From: Sphingomonas morindae
GTDB taxonomy: Bacteria > Pseudomonadota > Alphaproteobacteria > Sphingomonadales > Sphingomonadaceae
DNA length: 64,000 bases
Reading direction: 5' to 3'
NCBI RefSeq assembly: GCF_023822065.1
Contig: NZ_CP084930.1
Span: 2,062,001 to 2,126,000 of the forward strand
A model generated the notes under the pieces. That model was not told where the DNA came from, did no database searches, and worked only from the letters and a program-made list of their open reading frames with translations. This document shows positions 42,485 to 51,376 of the stretch, one piece after another. Numbering within the stretch: the stretch's first letter is position 1; each line of letters opens with the position of its first letter. The position numbers and the translations under genes were made by a program.

Positions 42485-43782
42485 GCCGGGCCGGGCTGGA
42501 CGAAAGCCACGATCCGGCCCGCACCAGCTGGGTGGCGGCGGCGGGCGCGGGCGGCGATTTCCCGATCCAGAATCTGCCGCTCGGCCGTTTCGCCCCGCCC
42601 GGCCACGGGCCGCGCCCGATGGTGGCGATCGGCGATCAGGCGCTGGATCTGGTCGATATCGCCGATCTGCTGCCCGAGGCGGCGGCGGCGACGCTGGCGC
42701 AGCCCGGGCTCAACGCGCTCTTCGCGCTGCCCGCCGCCGATCGCCGCGCGCTGCGGCGGCGCCTCTCGGCGCTGCTCGCCGATCCGGCGCAGGCCGCGCG
42801 GCTCACGCCCTCGCTCCACCCGATCGCGTCCTGCACGCCGCATCTGCCGGCGCAGCTGGGCGATTACAGCGATTTCTATGTGGGCATCCACCATGCCCGG
42901 CAGGTGGGCGCGCTGTTCCGGCCGGATGCGCCGCTGCTGCCCAATTATGCGCATGTGCCGATCGGCTATCATGGCCGCGCCTCCTCGGTGCGCGCGAGCG
43001 GCGTGCCGGTGGTGCGGCCGCATGGCCAGAGCAAGGCGGCGGACGCGGCGGCACCGCGCTTCGGCCCGAGCGCGCGGCTCGACTATGAACTCGAGCTGGG
43101 GCTGTGGATCGGCACCGGCAACGCGCTCGGCACGCCGATCCCGATCGCCGAGGCGGAGGCGCATCTCGTCGGCCTGTGTCTGCTCAACGATTGGTCGGCG
43201 CGCGATCTCCAGGCCTGGGAATATCAGCCGCTCGGGCCGTTTCTGGGCAAGAGCTTCCACACCAGCGTCTCGCCCTGGGTGGTGACGGCGGAGGCGCTGG
43301 CGCCGTTCCGCCGGCCGCCCGCCCCGCGCGAGGAGGGGGCGCCGGCGCCGCTTCCCTATCTGCAGCATGAAGAGGATGCGGCGCGCGGCGGCTTCTCGAT
43401 CCGGCTCGAGGCCTTTCTGTCCAGCGCGGCGATGCGCGCCGCCGGCCATGCGCCGCTGCGCCTGGCCGAGGTGGCGGCTGCCGATGCCATGTATTGGACG
43501 GTGGCGCAGATCATCGCGCACCATAGTTCCAACGGCTGCAATCTCCGCCCCGGCGACCTGATCGGCACCGGCACGCTGTCCACCCCCGGCGCGGGCGGCG
43601 CCGGCAGCCTGTTGGAACAGACACGCGGCGGCGCGGCGCCGATCACCCTGCCCGGCGGCGAGACGCGGCGCTTTCTGGAGGATGGCGATCGCATCACGCT
43701 GCGCGCGCGCGCCGAGGCGCCCGGCGCGGTCGCCATCGGCTTTGGTGAGGTGACGGCGGAAATCGTCGCGGCCGCCGGCTGA
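42481..43782 (+). CDS. fahA: Fumarylacetoacetase
   Basis: 433 aa. It hydrolyses fumarylacetoacetate to fumarate and acetoacetate, the last step of tyrosine/phenylalanine catabolism. The N-terminal FAA domain has '[13 protein letters not shown]'. The catalytic domain has '[15 protein letters not shown]' (Asp/His), '[11 protein letters not shown]', '[12 protein letters not shown]', '[19 protein letters not shown]' and '[11 protein letters not shown]'. It starts inside the hmgA stop (ATGA). Length is typical (about 420-435). Confidence 0.96.
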   Translation: MSRAGLDESHDPARTSWVAAAGAGGDFPIQNLPLGRFAPPGHGPRPMVAIGDQALDLVDIADLLPEAAAATLAQPGLNALFALPAADRRALRRRLSALLADPAQAARLTPSLHPIASCTPHLPAQLGDYSDFYVGIHHARQVGALFRPDAPLLPNYAHVPIGYHGRASSVRASGVPVVRPHGQSKAADAAAPRFGPSARLDYELELGLWIGTGNALGTPIPIAEAEAHLVGLCLLNDWSARDLQAWEYQPLGPFLGKSFHTSVSPWVVTAEALAPFRRPPAPREEGAPAPLPYLQHEEDAARGGFSIRLEAFLSSAAMRAAGHAPLRLAEVAAADAMYWTVAQIIAHHSSNGCNLRPGDLIGTGTLSTPGAGGAGSLLEQTRGGAAPITLPGGETRRFLEDGDRITLRARAEAPGAVAIGFGEVTAEIVAAAG

Positions 43783-43821
43783 TCCGCTTCAACTGGCGGC
43801 AAATCGCGCTACAGATGGGCC

Positions 43822-46572
43822 ATGCCGGCCCGCAGCGAGACGCTTCCCCACCGCCGCGCGATCATCGATCGCCGCCTCGTCGCCGATCGCCTGGCCGCGC
43901 TGCCCGATACGCCCGCGACGCTGCGCCAGGACGCCACCCAGATCTTGCGCGCGGCGCTGGCGGACGGCCGGGCCGAAGTGGCGCGGCGGCTTACCGAGCA
44001 TCCCTCGCGCGGGCGCGAGGCGGCGGCGGCCTATGCCTTTCTCGCCGATCAGATCCTGCGGCTGGTGTTCGATCTCGCGGTGGAGCGGCTTCGCGCCGAG
44101 CCGGCGCGGGCAGCGTCGGATCAGCTCGTGCTGGTCGCGGTGGGCGGCTATGGCCGGGCGGAGATGGCGCTCGCCTCGGATGTCGATATCGCCTTCCTCA
44201 CCCCGGCCCGGCCCAGCGCCTGGGCCGAGGCGACGATCGAGACGATCCTCTATCTGCTCTGGGATCTCGGCCTCAAGATCGGCCATTCCACGCGATCGAT
44301 CGACGAGATGGTGCGCCAGGCGCGCGCCGATCTCACCATCCGCACCGCGCTTCTGGAAAGCCGCTATGTCTGGGGTGACGAGGCGCTGTTCGACGAGGCG
44401 TGGCGGCGCTTCAATGGCGAGGTGGTGGCCGGCACCGCACGCAGCTTCATCCATGACAAGCTGGCCGAGCGCGATGCCCGCCACAAGCGCATGGGCGACA
44501 GCCGCTATGTGGTGGAACCCAATGTGAAGGAGGGGAAGGGCGGGCTGCGCGATCTCCACGCGCTCTTCTGGATCGGCAAATATGTGTTCAACACGCGCGC
44601 GGTGGGCGATCTCGTCGGGGTCGGGCTGTTCAGCGCGGACGAGCTGCGCCAGTTTCAGCAGGCCGAGAATTTCCTCTGGGCGGTGCGCTGCCAGATGCAC
44701 CTCATCACCGGCCGCCCCGAGGAGCGGCTGACCTTCGATCTGCAACGCGAGGTGGCGGCGCGGATGCGCTACAAGGACCGGCCGGGCCGATCGGCGGTCG
44801 AGCGGTTCATGCAGCATTATTTCCGCACCGCCAAGCTGGTCGGCACGCTCACCGGTCTGTTCCTCGCGCATCTCGACGAGAGCTTCGCCGCGCGCGCGCG
44901 GCTGCGCCTGCCCAAGATGCGGCGAAGGCCGCGCAAGCTGGACGGGTTCGTGCTCGACGCGGGGCGGCTGGCGCTGCCCGACGAAGGCTTCTTCCTCGCC
45001 GATCCGGTGCGGCTGATCGCGCTCTTCACGCTGGCGGATCGCCACGGGCTGGAGATCCACCCGCTGGCGATGCGCCAGGCCTCGCGCGATGCCGCCGCCA
45101 TCACCGCCGCGGTGCGCGCCGATCCGCGCGCCAACCGTCTCTTCCTCGAGCTGCTCACCTCGCCGCGCGAGCCCGCCAAGGTGCTCCGCTGGATGAACGA
45201 GGCCGGCGTGTTCGGCCGGTTCGTGCCCGATTTCGGCCGCGTCGTGGCGCGGATGCAGTTCGATATGTACCATCATTACACGGTGGACGAGCACACCATC
45301 CACGCGATCGACCTGCTGTCGCGGATCGAGCGCGGGCTGCTGGCCGAGGATCATCCGATCGCGACCGAGCTGATGAGCCGCATCGTCGCGCGGCGCACGC
45401 TCTATGTGGCGGTGCTGCTGCATGATATCGCCAAGGGCCGGAGCGGCGATCATTCGATCCTCGGCGCCGAGGTGGCGGAGCGGCTCTGCCCGCGCCTCGG
45501 GCTCACCCCCGCCGAAACCGAGACGGTGGCGTGGCTGGTGCGCTACCATCTCCTCATGTCGGCCACCGCCTTCAAGCGCGACCTCGCCGATTTCAAGACG
45601 ATCCTCGATTTCGCCGAACAGGTGCAGAGCCCCGAGCGGCTGCGGCTGCTGCTGATCCTCACCATTGTCGATATCCGCGCGGTCGGGCCGGGCGTGTGGA
45701 ATGGCTGGAAGCGCCAGCTGCTCGGCCAGCTCTACGAGGCGGCGGAGGAGGTGCTGCGGCTCGGCCACAAGCAGAAGGGCCGCGCCGAGCGGATCGGCGC
45801 CAAGCAGGAGCGGCTCGCCGAGGCGCTGGGCTGGGACGCGGCGCGCTTCGCCGCCTATCGCCAGCGCATGCCCGAAAGCTATTGGGTGGCGGAAGCGGGC
45901 GATTCGCTGCTCGCCAACGCCCGGATGATCGCCGAGGCGGATGAGGCGGCGCTGCCGCTGTCGGTCTTCACCCAGCCCGATCCCGAGCGCGGCGCGACTT
46001 TGGTCACCGTCTATGCCGCCGATCATCCGGGGCTGTTCTACCGCATCGCCGGCGGCATCCATGTCGCCGGCGGCACCATCATCGATGCGCGCATCCACAC
46101 CACGCGCGATGGCATGGCGGTGGACAATTTCCTCGTCCAGGATCCGCTGGGCGGCCCGTTCGACGATCCCGACCGGCTCGACCGCATCCGCACCACCATC
46201 TCGGACGCGCTCGCCAATCGCGCGCGGCTCAACGATCGGCTCGCGGACAAGAAGCCCGCGCGGATCCGCGCCGAGGCCTTCCATGTCGAGCCCAATGTGC
46301 TCATCGATGGCAAGGCCTCCAACCGCTATACGGTGGTGGAGGTGAATGCGCAGGACCGGCCGGCGCTGCTGCACGCGCTGGCGCACGCGCTCTTCCAGTC
46401 CAAGGTGACGATCCACTCGGCCCATATCGCCACCTATGGCGAGCGGGCGGTGGACACCTTCTACCTGACCGATCTGACCGGGGACAAGATCGCCGGCACC
46501 CAGCGGCTCAAGGCGCTGGAGCGGCGGCTGCTGGCGGCGGCGGCGGGCCAGACGCTGGCGGAGCCGGCCTGA
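43822..46572 (+). CDS. glnD: [Protein-PII] uridylyltransferase / uridylyl-removing enzyme
   Basis: 916 aa nitrogen sensor. It uridylylates PII proteins when glutamine is low and removes UMP when it is high. The nucleotidyltransferase motif 'GGYGRAEMALASDVDIAF' starts at residue 108, with the two catalytic Asp. 'YVVEPNVKEGKGGLRDLHA' is the family-specific stretch. The HD hydrolase has 'LLHDIAKGRSGDHS' (near residue 532). Two C-terminal ACT domains ('TLVTVYAADHPGLFYRIAGG' and 'YTVVEVNAQDRPALLHALAH') sense glutamine. All parts look intact. It lies 39 nt after fahA, possibly co-transcribed. Confidence 0.97.
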   Translation: MPARSETLPHRRAIIDRRLVADRLAALPDTPATLRQDATQILRAALADGRAEVARRLTEHPSRGREAAAAYAFLADQILRLVFDLAVERLRAEPARAASDQLVLVAVGGYGRAEMALASDVDIAFLTPARPSAWAEATIETILYLLWDLGLKIGHSTRSIDEMVRQARADLTIRTALLESRYVWGDEALFDEAWRRFNGEVVAGTARSFIHDKLAERDARHKRMGDSRYVVEPNVKEGKGGLRDLHALFWIGKYVFNTRAVGDLVGVGLFSADELRQFQQAENFLWAVRCQMHLITGRPEERLTFDLQREVAARMRYKDRPGRSAVERFMQHYFRTAKLVGTLTGLFLAHLDESFAARARLRLPKMRRRPRKLDGFVLDAGRLALPDEGFFLADPVRLIALFTLADRHGLEIHPLAMRQASRDAAAITAAVRADPRANRLFLELLTSPREPAKVLRWMNEAGVFGRFVPDFGRVVARMQFDMYHHYTVDEHTIHAIDLLSRIERGLLAEDHPIATELMSRIVARRTLYVAVLLHDIAKGRSGDHSILGAEVAERLCPRLGLTPAETETVAWLVRYHLLMSATAFKRDLADFKTILDFAEQVQSPERLRLLLILTIVDIRAVGPGVWNGWKRQLLGQLYEAAEEVLRLGHKQKGRAERIGAKQERLAEALGWDAARFAAYRQRMPESYWVAEAGDSLLANARMIAEADEAALPLSVFTQPDPERGATLVTVYAADHPGLFYRIAGGIHVAGGTIIDARIHTTRDGMAVDNFLVQDPLGGPFDDPDRLDRIRTTISDALANRARLNDRLADKKPARIRAEAFHVEPNVLIDGKASNRYTVVEVNAQDRPALLHALAHALFQSKVTIHSAHIATYGERAVDTFYLTDLTGDKIAGTQRLKALERRLLAAAAGQTLAEPA

Positions 46573-46585
46573 TCCGGCCGGCTCC
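46560..46585. terminator. Hairpin spanning the glnD stop
   Basis: GGAGCCGGCC / GGCCGGCTCC, a 10-bp perfect stem around TGATCC. The glnD TGA lies in the loop. It faces the convergent infC stop (46609) and may end both transcripts. Confidence 0.55.
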
Positions 46586-46608
46586 CGCGTGACGCCGCGG
46601 CGCCGGGC

Positions 46609-47160
46609 TTATTTGGGGGCGAGCACCATCAGCATCTGGCGGCCTTCCATGCGCGGGAACTGCTCCACCTTGGCGACCTCGGCGACATCCGCCTGAACGC
46701 GCTGGAGCACCTGCATGCCGAGCTGGCCATGGGCAAGCTCACGACCTCGGAAGCGCAGCGTGCACTTCACTTTGTCGCCCTCTTCGATGAACTCGAAGAT
46801 CTTCTTCATCTTCACGTCGTAGTCGTGGTCGTCGATGTTCGGACGCATCTTGATCTCTTTGATTTCCTGCGTCTTCTGCGACTTGCGCGCGAGGTTCGCC
46901 TTTTTCTGCGCCTCGTACTTATACTTGCCGACATCGAGGAACTTGCACACCGGCGGATCGGCGTTGGGCGAAACCTCAACCAGGTTCAGGCCCAGCTCAT
47001 GCGCCTGCTCCACCGCTTCGCGCGTATACATGACGCCCAGATTCTCACCCTGCTCATCAATCACGCGCACGCGCGGGACATTGATGAACTCATCATAGCG
47101 GGGGCCGTTGAGGGGCATGGGCGGCGCACCAAGCGGGCGGCGCATCATCGGCGGTCGTAT
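46609..47160 (-). CDS. infC: Translation initiation factor IF-3
   Basis: 183 aa from an ATA start at 47160. An AGGAG (47169-47173) lies eight bases upstream, and reading from ATA adds 'RPP' before the MMRRPLG stretch, as I recall for sphingomonad IF-3. The first ATG would be 47148, 20 bases from that site. IF-3 binds the 30S subunit and rejects non-AUG starts; E. coli infC uses AUU and is autoregulated through it, so ATA here implies the same control. IF-3 motifs: '[15 protein letters not shown]', '[20 protein letters not shown]', '[15 protein letters not shown]' and '[13 protein letters not shown]'. rpmI-rplT are not adjacent. Confidence 0.95.
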   Translation of the reverse strand: MRPPMMRRPLGAPPMPLNGPRYDEFINVPRVRVIDEQGENLGVMYTREAVEQAHELGLNLVEVSPNADPPVCKFLDVGKYKYEAQKKANLARKSQKTQEIKEIKMRPNIDDHDYDVKMKKIFEFIEEGDKVKCTLRFRGRELAHGQLGMQVLQRVQADVAEVAKVEQFPRMEGRQMLMVLAPK

Positions 47161-47268
47161 AGCGGCTTCTCCTGTGGTCGTGCCTATTCCAGCGCCATAT
47201 AGTGATTCACGCAGGCGAACGGAAGATGCGCCCGGGCCGGTCCTGCATATTGGTGGCGGCTGTTCCTT

Positions 47269-47694
47269 TTAGGACGCGGCGGCGAGATCGCCCGCGCGCG
47301 GCGGATGCGCGGCGGGGCCGAGCCGCTCCATCGCCTCGGCCTCGATCTGGCGCAGCTCCGCGATCGTCTGCGCGATCGCGGCCTGCTGATGCTCCAGCGC
47401 CTCGCGCCGCCGCTCCGCCGCCTCGGCGAGCCGCCGCAGCTGCTCCAGATGCTGCGGATCGGCATCGTAGAGATCGAGGAACTCCTTGATCTCCTTGATC
47501 GAGAAACCGAGCCGCTTGCCGCGCAGGATGAGCTGCATGCGGCCAAGCTCGCGCCGGCCATAGACGCGGATCGCGCCCACCCGGCGCGGCTCGATCAGCC
47601 CCTTGGCCTCGTAGAAGCGCAAGGTGCGGCTGGTGATGCCGAGTTCGTCCGCGACATCCTGGATGGTGCGCAGCTCGCCGCGCGCCTCATCCAT
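47269..47694 (-). CDS. MerR-family transcriptional regulator
   Basis: 141 aa. The N-terminal winged helix reads 'RTIQDVADELGITSRTLRFY' then 'EAKGLIEPRRVGAIRVY', a classic MerR DNA-binding domain. A long dimerisation coiled coil follows ('LEQLRRLAEAAERRREALEH'). No Cys-rich effector loop is present, so it is not a metal sensor. It overlaps the fadD stop by eight bases and closes the DUF2147-fadL-fadD operon. It is therefore a likely fatty-acid or acyl-CoA-responsive regulator, comparable in role to LiuR/PsrA-type regulators (inference). Confidence 0.9.
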   Translation of the reverse strand: MDEARGELRTIQDVADELGITSRTLRFYEAKGLIEPRRVGAIRVYGRRELGRMQLILRGKRLGFSIKEIKEFLDLYDADPQHLEQLRRLAEAAERRREALEHQQAAIAQTIAELRQIEAEAMERLGPAAHPPRAGDLAAAS

Positions 47695-49381
47695 TGGGCC
47701 GGCCCGCCTTGGCGCGTTCCTCCGCCACCAGCTCCTTTTTGGAAAGCTTGCCGATCAGTGTCTTGGGCAAGGTGTCTCGAACCTCGATCTCGCGGGGCAG
47801 TTCGAGTTTGTTGATATGCGTCTTGAGGAAATCGCGCAATTCCAAGCCCGTTACACTGGCGTCGGGCTGGAGCGTGACAAAGGCCTTGGGCGCCTGGCCG
47901 CGATAGGGATCGTCGATGCCGATCACCACCGCCTCGCGCACCTGCGGGTGCAGATAGAGCGCCTCCTCGATCACGCGGGGATAAATATTGTAGCCGCCGC
48001 ACAGGATCACGTCCTTGATGCGGTCGACGAGGAAGAGATAGCCGTCCTCGTCGAGATAGCCGACATCGCCGGTGCGCAGCGCGCCATCGACGAACACCCG
48101 CGCATCCTCGTCGGGTCGCCGCCAATAGCCCTTCATCACCTGCGGCCCGCGCGCGCACACCTCGCCGCGCTGGCCCGCGGGCAGGCGCCGGCCGGGATCG
48201 TCGAGGTCGCGGATCTCGATCACCGTGGCGGGGAAGGCGGGGCCGCAGCTATTGTCCTTGATCGCGCCGTCCAGCGGATTGCAGGTGATGATCGGCGAGG
48301 CCTCGGACAGGCCATAGCCCTCGACCACCCGGCAGCCGGTGCGCGCCTCGAAGCTCTGGCGCACGTCGAAGGGCAGCGGCGCGCCCCCCGAGATCGAGAA
48401 TTTGAGCGAGCCAAGCGCGCCGAGCTTGGCCTTGGGCAGGGTGTTGAGCGCGCCATAGATGGTCGGCACGGCGAACAATTCGGTGCAGCGCGTGCGCTTC
48501 ATCGTCGCCAGGAAGAGCTTCATCTCGAAGCGCGGCAGCAGTACGATCGTCGAGGCGGTGTCGATGCCGTGGTTTAGCACCGTGGTCAGCGCGAAGACAT
48601 GGAAGAGCGGCAGCACGCCCATGATCCGCTCGTCGCGCAGGTCGAGGCTGCCGGTGTGGATCGTCATCTGCGCGCTGTTGGCGGCGAGATTGGCGTGGGT
48701 GAGCATCGCCGCCTTGGGCACGCCGGTGGTGCCGCCGGTATATTGCAGCACCGCCACATCGTCGGGATCGCGCGCCACGGGATCGGCCGGCGCCGCGCTC
48801 GCGAGCAGCGAGGTGAAGGCGAGCAGCCGCCCGTCCTCCCGGACGCGCGCGATCGCCTTGCGCTTGAACAGGCGGTAGAGCAGCCGCTTCAGCGGCGGCA
48901 GCGCCTCGCTGATCGGGCAGACGATCAGCGCGTCCAGCGCCAGCGTGTCGCCGAGCGCAACGAGCTTGTCGTGATATTCGGGCACGTCGCAGCAGGCGAC
49001 GATGCGCGCGCCGCTGTCGCGCAGCAGATGCTCGATCTCGCGGCCGGTATAGAGCGGGTTGATGTTCACCACCACGCCGCCGATCCGGTGGATGGCGAAA
49101 TAGAGGATCACATAGGCCGGCATGTTGGGCAGGCAGAGGCCGACCGGCGTGCCCTTTTCCACGCCGAGATCCTGCAGGCCGCGCGCCGCCCGCGCCACCA
49201 GCCGGCCAAGCTCGGCATAGCTGATGGTGGCGCCCATGAAATCGAGCGCCACCGCGTCGCCCGCCCGCGCGACGCTCGCGTCGAGCAGGTCGGTGAGCAG
49301 GCGCGGCGCGGGGCCGGCGGCGATCGGATCGCCGGCCGGATTGGCGCGGGGCGGGACGCGGGCGGCGCGCATCGCGGCCAT
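47687..49381 (-). CDS. fadD: Long-chain fatty-acid--CoA ligase
   Basis: 564-aa AMP-forming acyl-CoA synthetase. It activates incoming fatty acids for beta-oxidation. The P-loop-like motif is 'YTGGTTGVPKAAMLTH'. 'VEGYGLSEASPIITCNP' is motif II, and 'LRTGDVGYLDEDGYLFLVDR' with 'KDVILCGGYNIYPRVIEE' covers the hinge and substrate region. The C-terminal lysine is in 'PKTLIGKLSKKEL'. It overlaps the fadL stop by one base and merR by eight, so import, activation and regulation are encoded together. Confidence 0.94.
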   Translation of the reverse strand: MAAMRAARVPPRANPAGDPIAAGPAPRLLTDLLDASVARAGDAVALDFMGATISYAELGRLVARAARGLQDLGVEKGTPVGLCLPNMPAYVILYFAIHRIGGVVVNINPLYTGREIEHLLRDSGARIVACCDVPEYHDKLVALGDTLALDALIVCPISEALPPLKRLLYRLFKRKAIARVREDGRLLAFTSLLASAAPADPVARDPDDVAVLQYTGGTTGVPKAAMLTHANLAANSAQMTIHTGSLDLRDERIMGVLPLFHVFALTTVLNHGIDTASTIVLLPRFEMKLFLATMKRTRCTELFAVPTIYGALNTLPKAKLGALGSLKFSISGGAPLPFDVRQSFEARTGCRVVEGYGLSEASPIITCNPLDGAIKDNSCGPAFPATVIEIRDLDDPGRRLPAGQRGEVCARGPQVMKGYWRRPDEDARVFVDGALRTGDVGYLDEDGYLFLVDRIKDVILCGGYNIYPRVIEEALYLHPQVREAVVIGIDDPYRGQAPKAFVTLQPDASVTGLELRDFLKTHINKLELPREIEVRDTLPKTLIGKLSKKELVAEERAKAGRPNG

Positions 49382-50736
49382 CAGAAGGTCATGTGCCCGC
49401 CCAGGCCGAACACCAGGGCGTGGGCCTTGTAGAGCTGGCCGGAGGTGAGGATCAGCGTCTGCAGCGGCGTGCCGGCATAGGCGGCGGTCGCCTTGTCGAT
49501 CGGGTTGGACGCGATCTTGGTGTAGTTGACCGAGGCGTCAAGGCCGAGATGCTGGGTCAGCTGGTAGCTGGTGCCGCCCGCGAAGGTCCAGCGATTGCCG
49601 TCGGGCACGCGCGGATCACGCTCGCCATCGGCGATCGGCGAGAGATCGCGCTGCACGCCGCCACGCAGCGTCCAGCGCGGCGTCACGTCCCAGTCGAAGC
49701 CGAGCGAATAGGCGTAGCGGCTGCGATAATTCTCGGGCAGCGCCGCGTTCACCGGCGCGGCGAGCGTGATCTGGTCGAACTTCTCCCAGCCGAAGCGCGT
49801 CACCTGCGCGTTGACGGTGAAGCTCGGCACGATGTGATAGCGCGCGCCGACATTCACCTGCCACGGCGTGGTGAACTGCGCGCGCGCGGGATCGATCGTC
49901 CGGTTGACGCCGGCGGCCAGGGTGATCGGATCGGCGAGGCCGTCCACGATCAGCGTGCCCTTGAGCTTGTGCTTGATCGCCGATTTGTAGCTGGCGCCGA
50001 GATCCACTTTCTCATTGTGGAACTGGAAGCCGAACGAATAGCCGACATCCCAGCCATCGCCCTTCAGATATTGATGCCCGTCGGGGAAGGCGGCGGAGAT
50101 CGGATCCGGCAGATAGTTGGACAGGGTGGCGCGGACATATTCCACGTTCACCGCCGCGCCGAGGCTGATCGACGGCGCCGGCGAGAAGGCGAGTCCGGGC
50201 TGGATGTCGTAGGTGCGCAGCCGCGTCTTGTCGGCGCTGTAGCGTGCCCAGGAGTCGGAATCATAGTTGGTGGTGAAGCTGTAGGGCGAGGTGACGGTCA
50301 GCCCGGCGGCGAGCTTGTCGGTGATCGGGAAGGCGAAGCCGCCATTCGGGAGATAGCCGTCATTCACCGGGTTGGAGAAGGTCTGGTTGCCGCCCACCGC
50401 GCTGTTCGAGCCGGGCACGACCTGGCCGGTCGGGAGGGCCAGCGTCGGCCGCACCACGCGCGTGTTGACATTGCTCGACCGCGCGCGCGGATAGAGCGCG
50501 GTCACGCCGCCATAGGCCTGAAAGCCGGTGATCCCGCCGATCGCCGCCGGATTCCACCATTGCTGCTGGGCGCCGCGCTCGGCCGCCTCGCCGGACCAGG
50601 CCCGGCCATTGGCCTTGACCGACTGTTCCTGCAAGTAGAAGGCCGCGGCATCCGCCTGGCTGGCCGCGGCAAGTCCGGCGGCGATCACGGCCAGGGCAGT
50701 CGCGCCGCGAAGCGCACGATCATAAGCAAGAAGCAC
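49381..50736 (-). CDS. fadL: Outer-membrane long-chain fatty-acid transporter (FadL/OmpP1 family)
   Basis: About 451 aa. The GTG at 50736 (GGGAG seven bases upstream) gives a proper signal peptide 'ALAVIAAGLAAASQADA'. The mature start 'AFYLQEQSVKANGRAWSGEA' followed by 'QWWNPAAIGG' matches the FadL hatch sequence ('NPAA' motif). Barrel strands fill the rest and end 'HALVFGLGGHMTF' with a terminal Phe. It imports long-chain fatty acids or other hydrophobic compounds. The downstream fadD supports fatty acids as substrate. Its gene lies 38 nt after the DUF2147 gene. Confidence 0.92.
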   Translation of the reverse strand: MLLAYDRALRGATALAVIAAGLAAASQADAAAFYLQEQSVKANGRAWSGEAAERGAQQQWWNPAAIGGITGFQAYGGVTALYPRARSSNVNTRVVRPTLALPTGQVVPGSNSAVGGNQTFSNPVNDGYLPNGGFAFPITDKLAAGLTVTSPYSFTTNYDSDSWARYSADKTRLRTYDIQPGLAFSPAPSISLGAAVNVEYVRATLSNYLPDPISAAFPDGHQYLKGDGWDVGYSFGFQFHNEKVDLGASYKSAIKHKLKGTLIVDGLADPITLAAGVNRTIDPARAQFTTPWQVNVGARYHIVPSFTVNAQVTRFGWEKFDQITLAAPVNAALPENYRSRYAYSLGFDWDVTPRWTLRGGVQRDLSPIADGERDPRVPDGNRWTFAGGTSYQLTQHLGLDASVNYTKIASNPIDKATAAYAGTPLQTLILTSGQLYKAHALVFGLGGHMTF

Positions 50737-50774
50737 GGGCAATCTCCCTTTTGTTCCTCCAGCGCCTTTTATGG

Positions 50775-51188
50775 TCAAGGCAGCCGCGTCCAGGTTTCGG
50801 TCTTGCACAGGGGCACGAACACACAGCCACGTAACTTCAGGTGGTTCGCATCGACGATGGTGATGCGGCCGCTATAGGTGCGGCCGTCGGCCCCATTATA
50901 GACCTCGCCATCCACCCAGGCGTCGGATTCCTGTCGAAAGCCGCTGAGCATCAGCATATTCTTGAGCGGGCGGCCGCGCAGCGCGGGGTTCTTGTTGTTG
51001 ACATCCTTGCGCGCCGGATCGGCCCGCAGATCATCGGACGAGACCAGCCGGCCGCACAGCGAGGCGCCGCAGCGCTGGATCTCGATCACGGCATTTTTGG
51101 TGGGCGAGCGCCAATGGCCCACCGCGCTGTCGCTGGATGGCCCCGCCATGGCGGCGGCCAGCAAAGCGCCGAGCATCAGAAGCGGCAT
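50775..51188 (-). CDS. DUF2147 exported protein
   Basis: 137 aa with a short signal peptide ('MPLLMLGALLAAAMAGP'). The DUF2147 pattern is strong: 'VGHWRSPTKNAVIEIQRCG', 'SLCGRLV', 'NNKNPALRGRPLKNMLML', 'GEVYNGADGRTYSGRI' and 'LKLRGCVFVPLCKTETWTR'. Four conserved Cys suggest disulphides in the periplasm. ATG 51188 has AGGAGG at good spacing; ATG 51191 is too close to it. The family's function is unknown. Its position at the head of the fadL-fadD-merR operon suggests an envelope role in lipid uptake (inference). Confidence 0.88.
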   Translation of the reverse strand: MPLLMLGALLAAAMAGPSSDSAVGHWRSPTKNAVIEIQRCGASLCGRLVSSDDLRADPARKDVNNKNPALRGRPLKNMLMLSGFRQESDAWVDGEVYNGADGRTYSGRITIVDANHLKLRGCVFVPLCKTETWTRLP

Positions 51189-51281
51189 CATACCTCCTCA
51201 CACATCGCTCTCCCCGCCCGACGCTCTTGACGGCGTCCCGGCGGGCCGGGGCGGCGCGACCGCCTCCGACTCCTCTACCAT

Positions 51282-51300
51282 AGCCAGATTTGGCTTGACG
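51282..51300. promoter_or_regulatory. Possible operator/promoter of the divergent fatty-acid operons
   Basis: A small inverted repeat AGCCA-GATT-TGGCT (51282-51295) runs into a -35-like TTGACG (51295-51300) 77 bases before the thiolase start. It lies in the 188-bp divergent gap between the fadL-side and thiolase-side operons. A good -10 hexamer is not visible. It may be a regulator site, but the palindrome is short. Confidence 0.3.
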
Positions 51301-51376
51301 TATAGGGAAAAGATCGCACCTTAAGGACAAGCAATGCGGAGGCCCGACTCCGCCCGCCCCTTGGAGAGGAGTGTCG

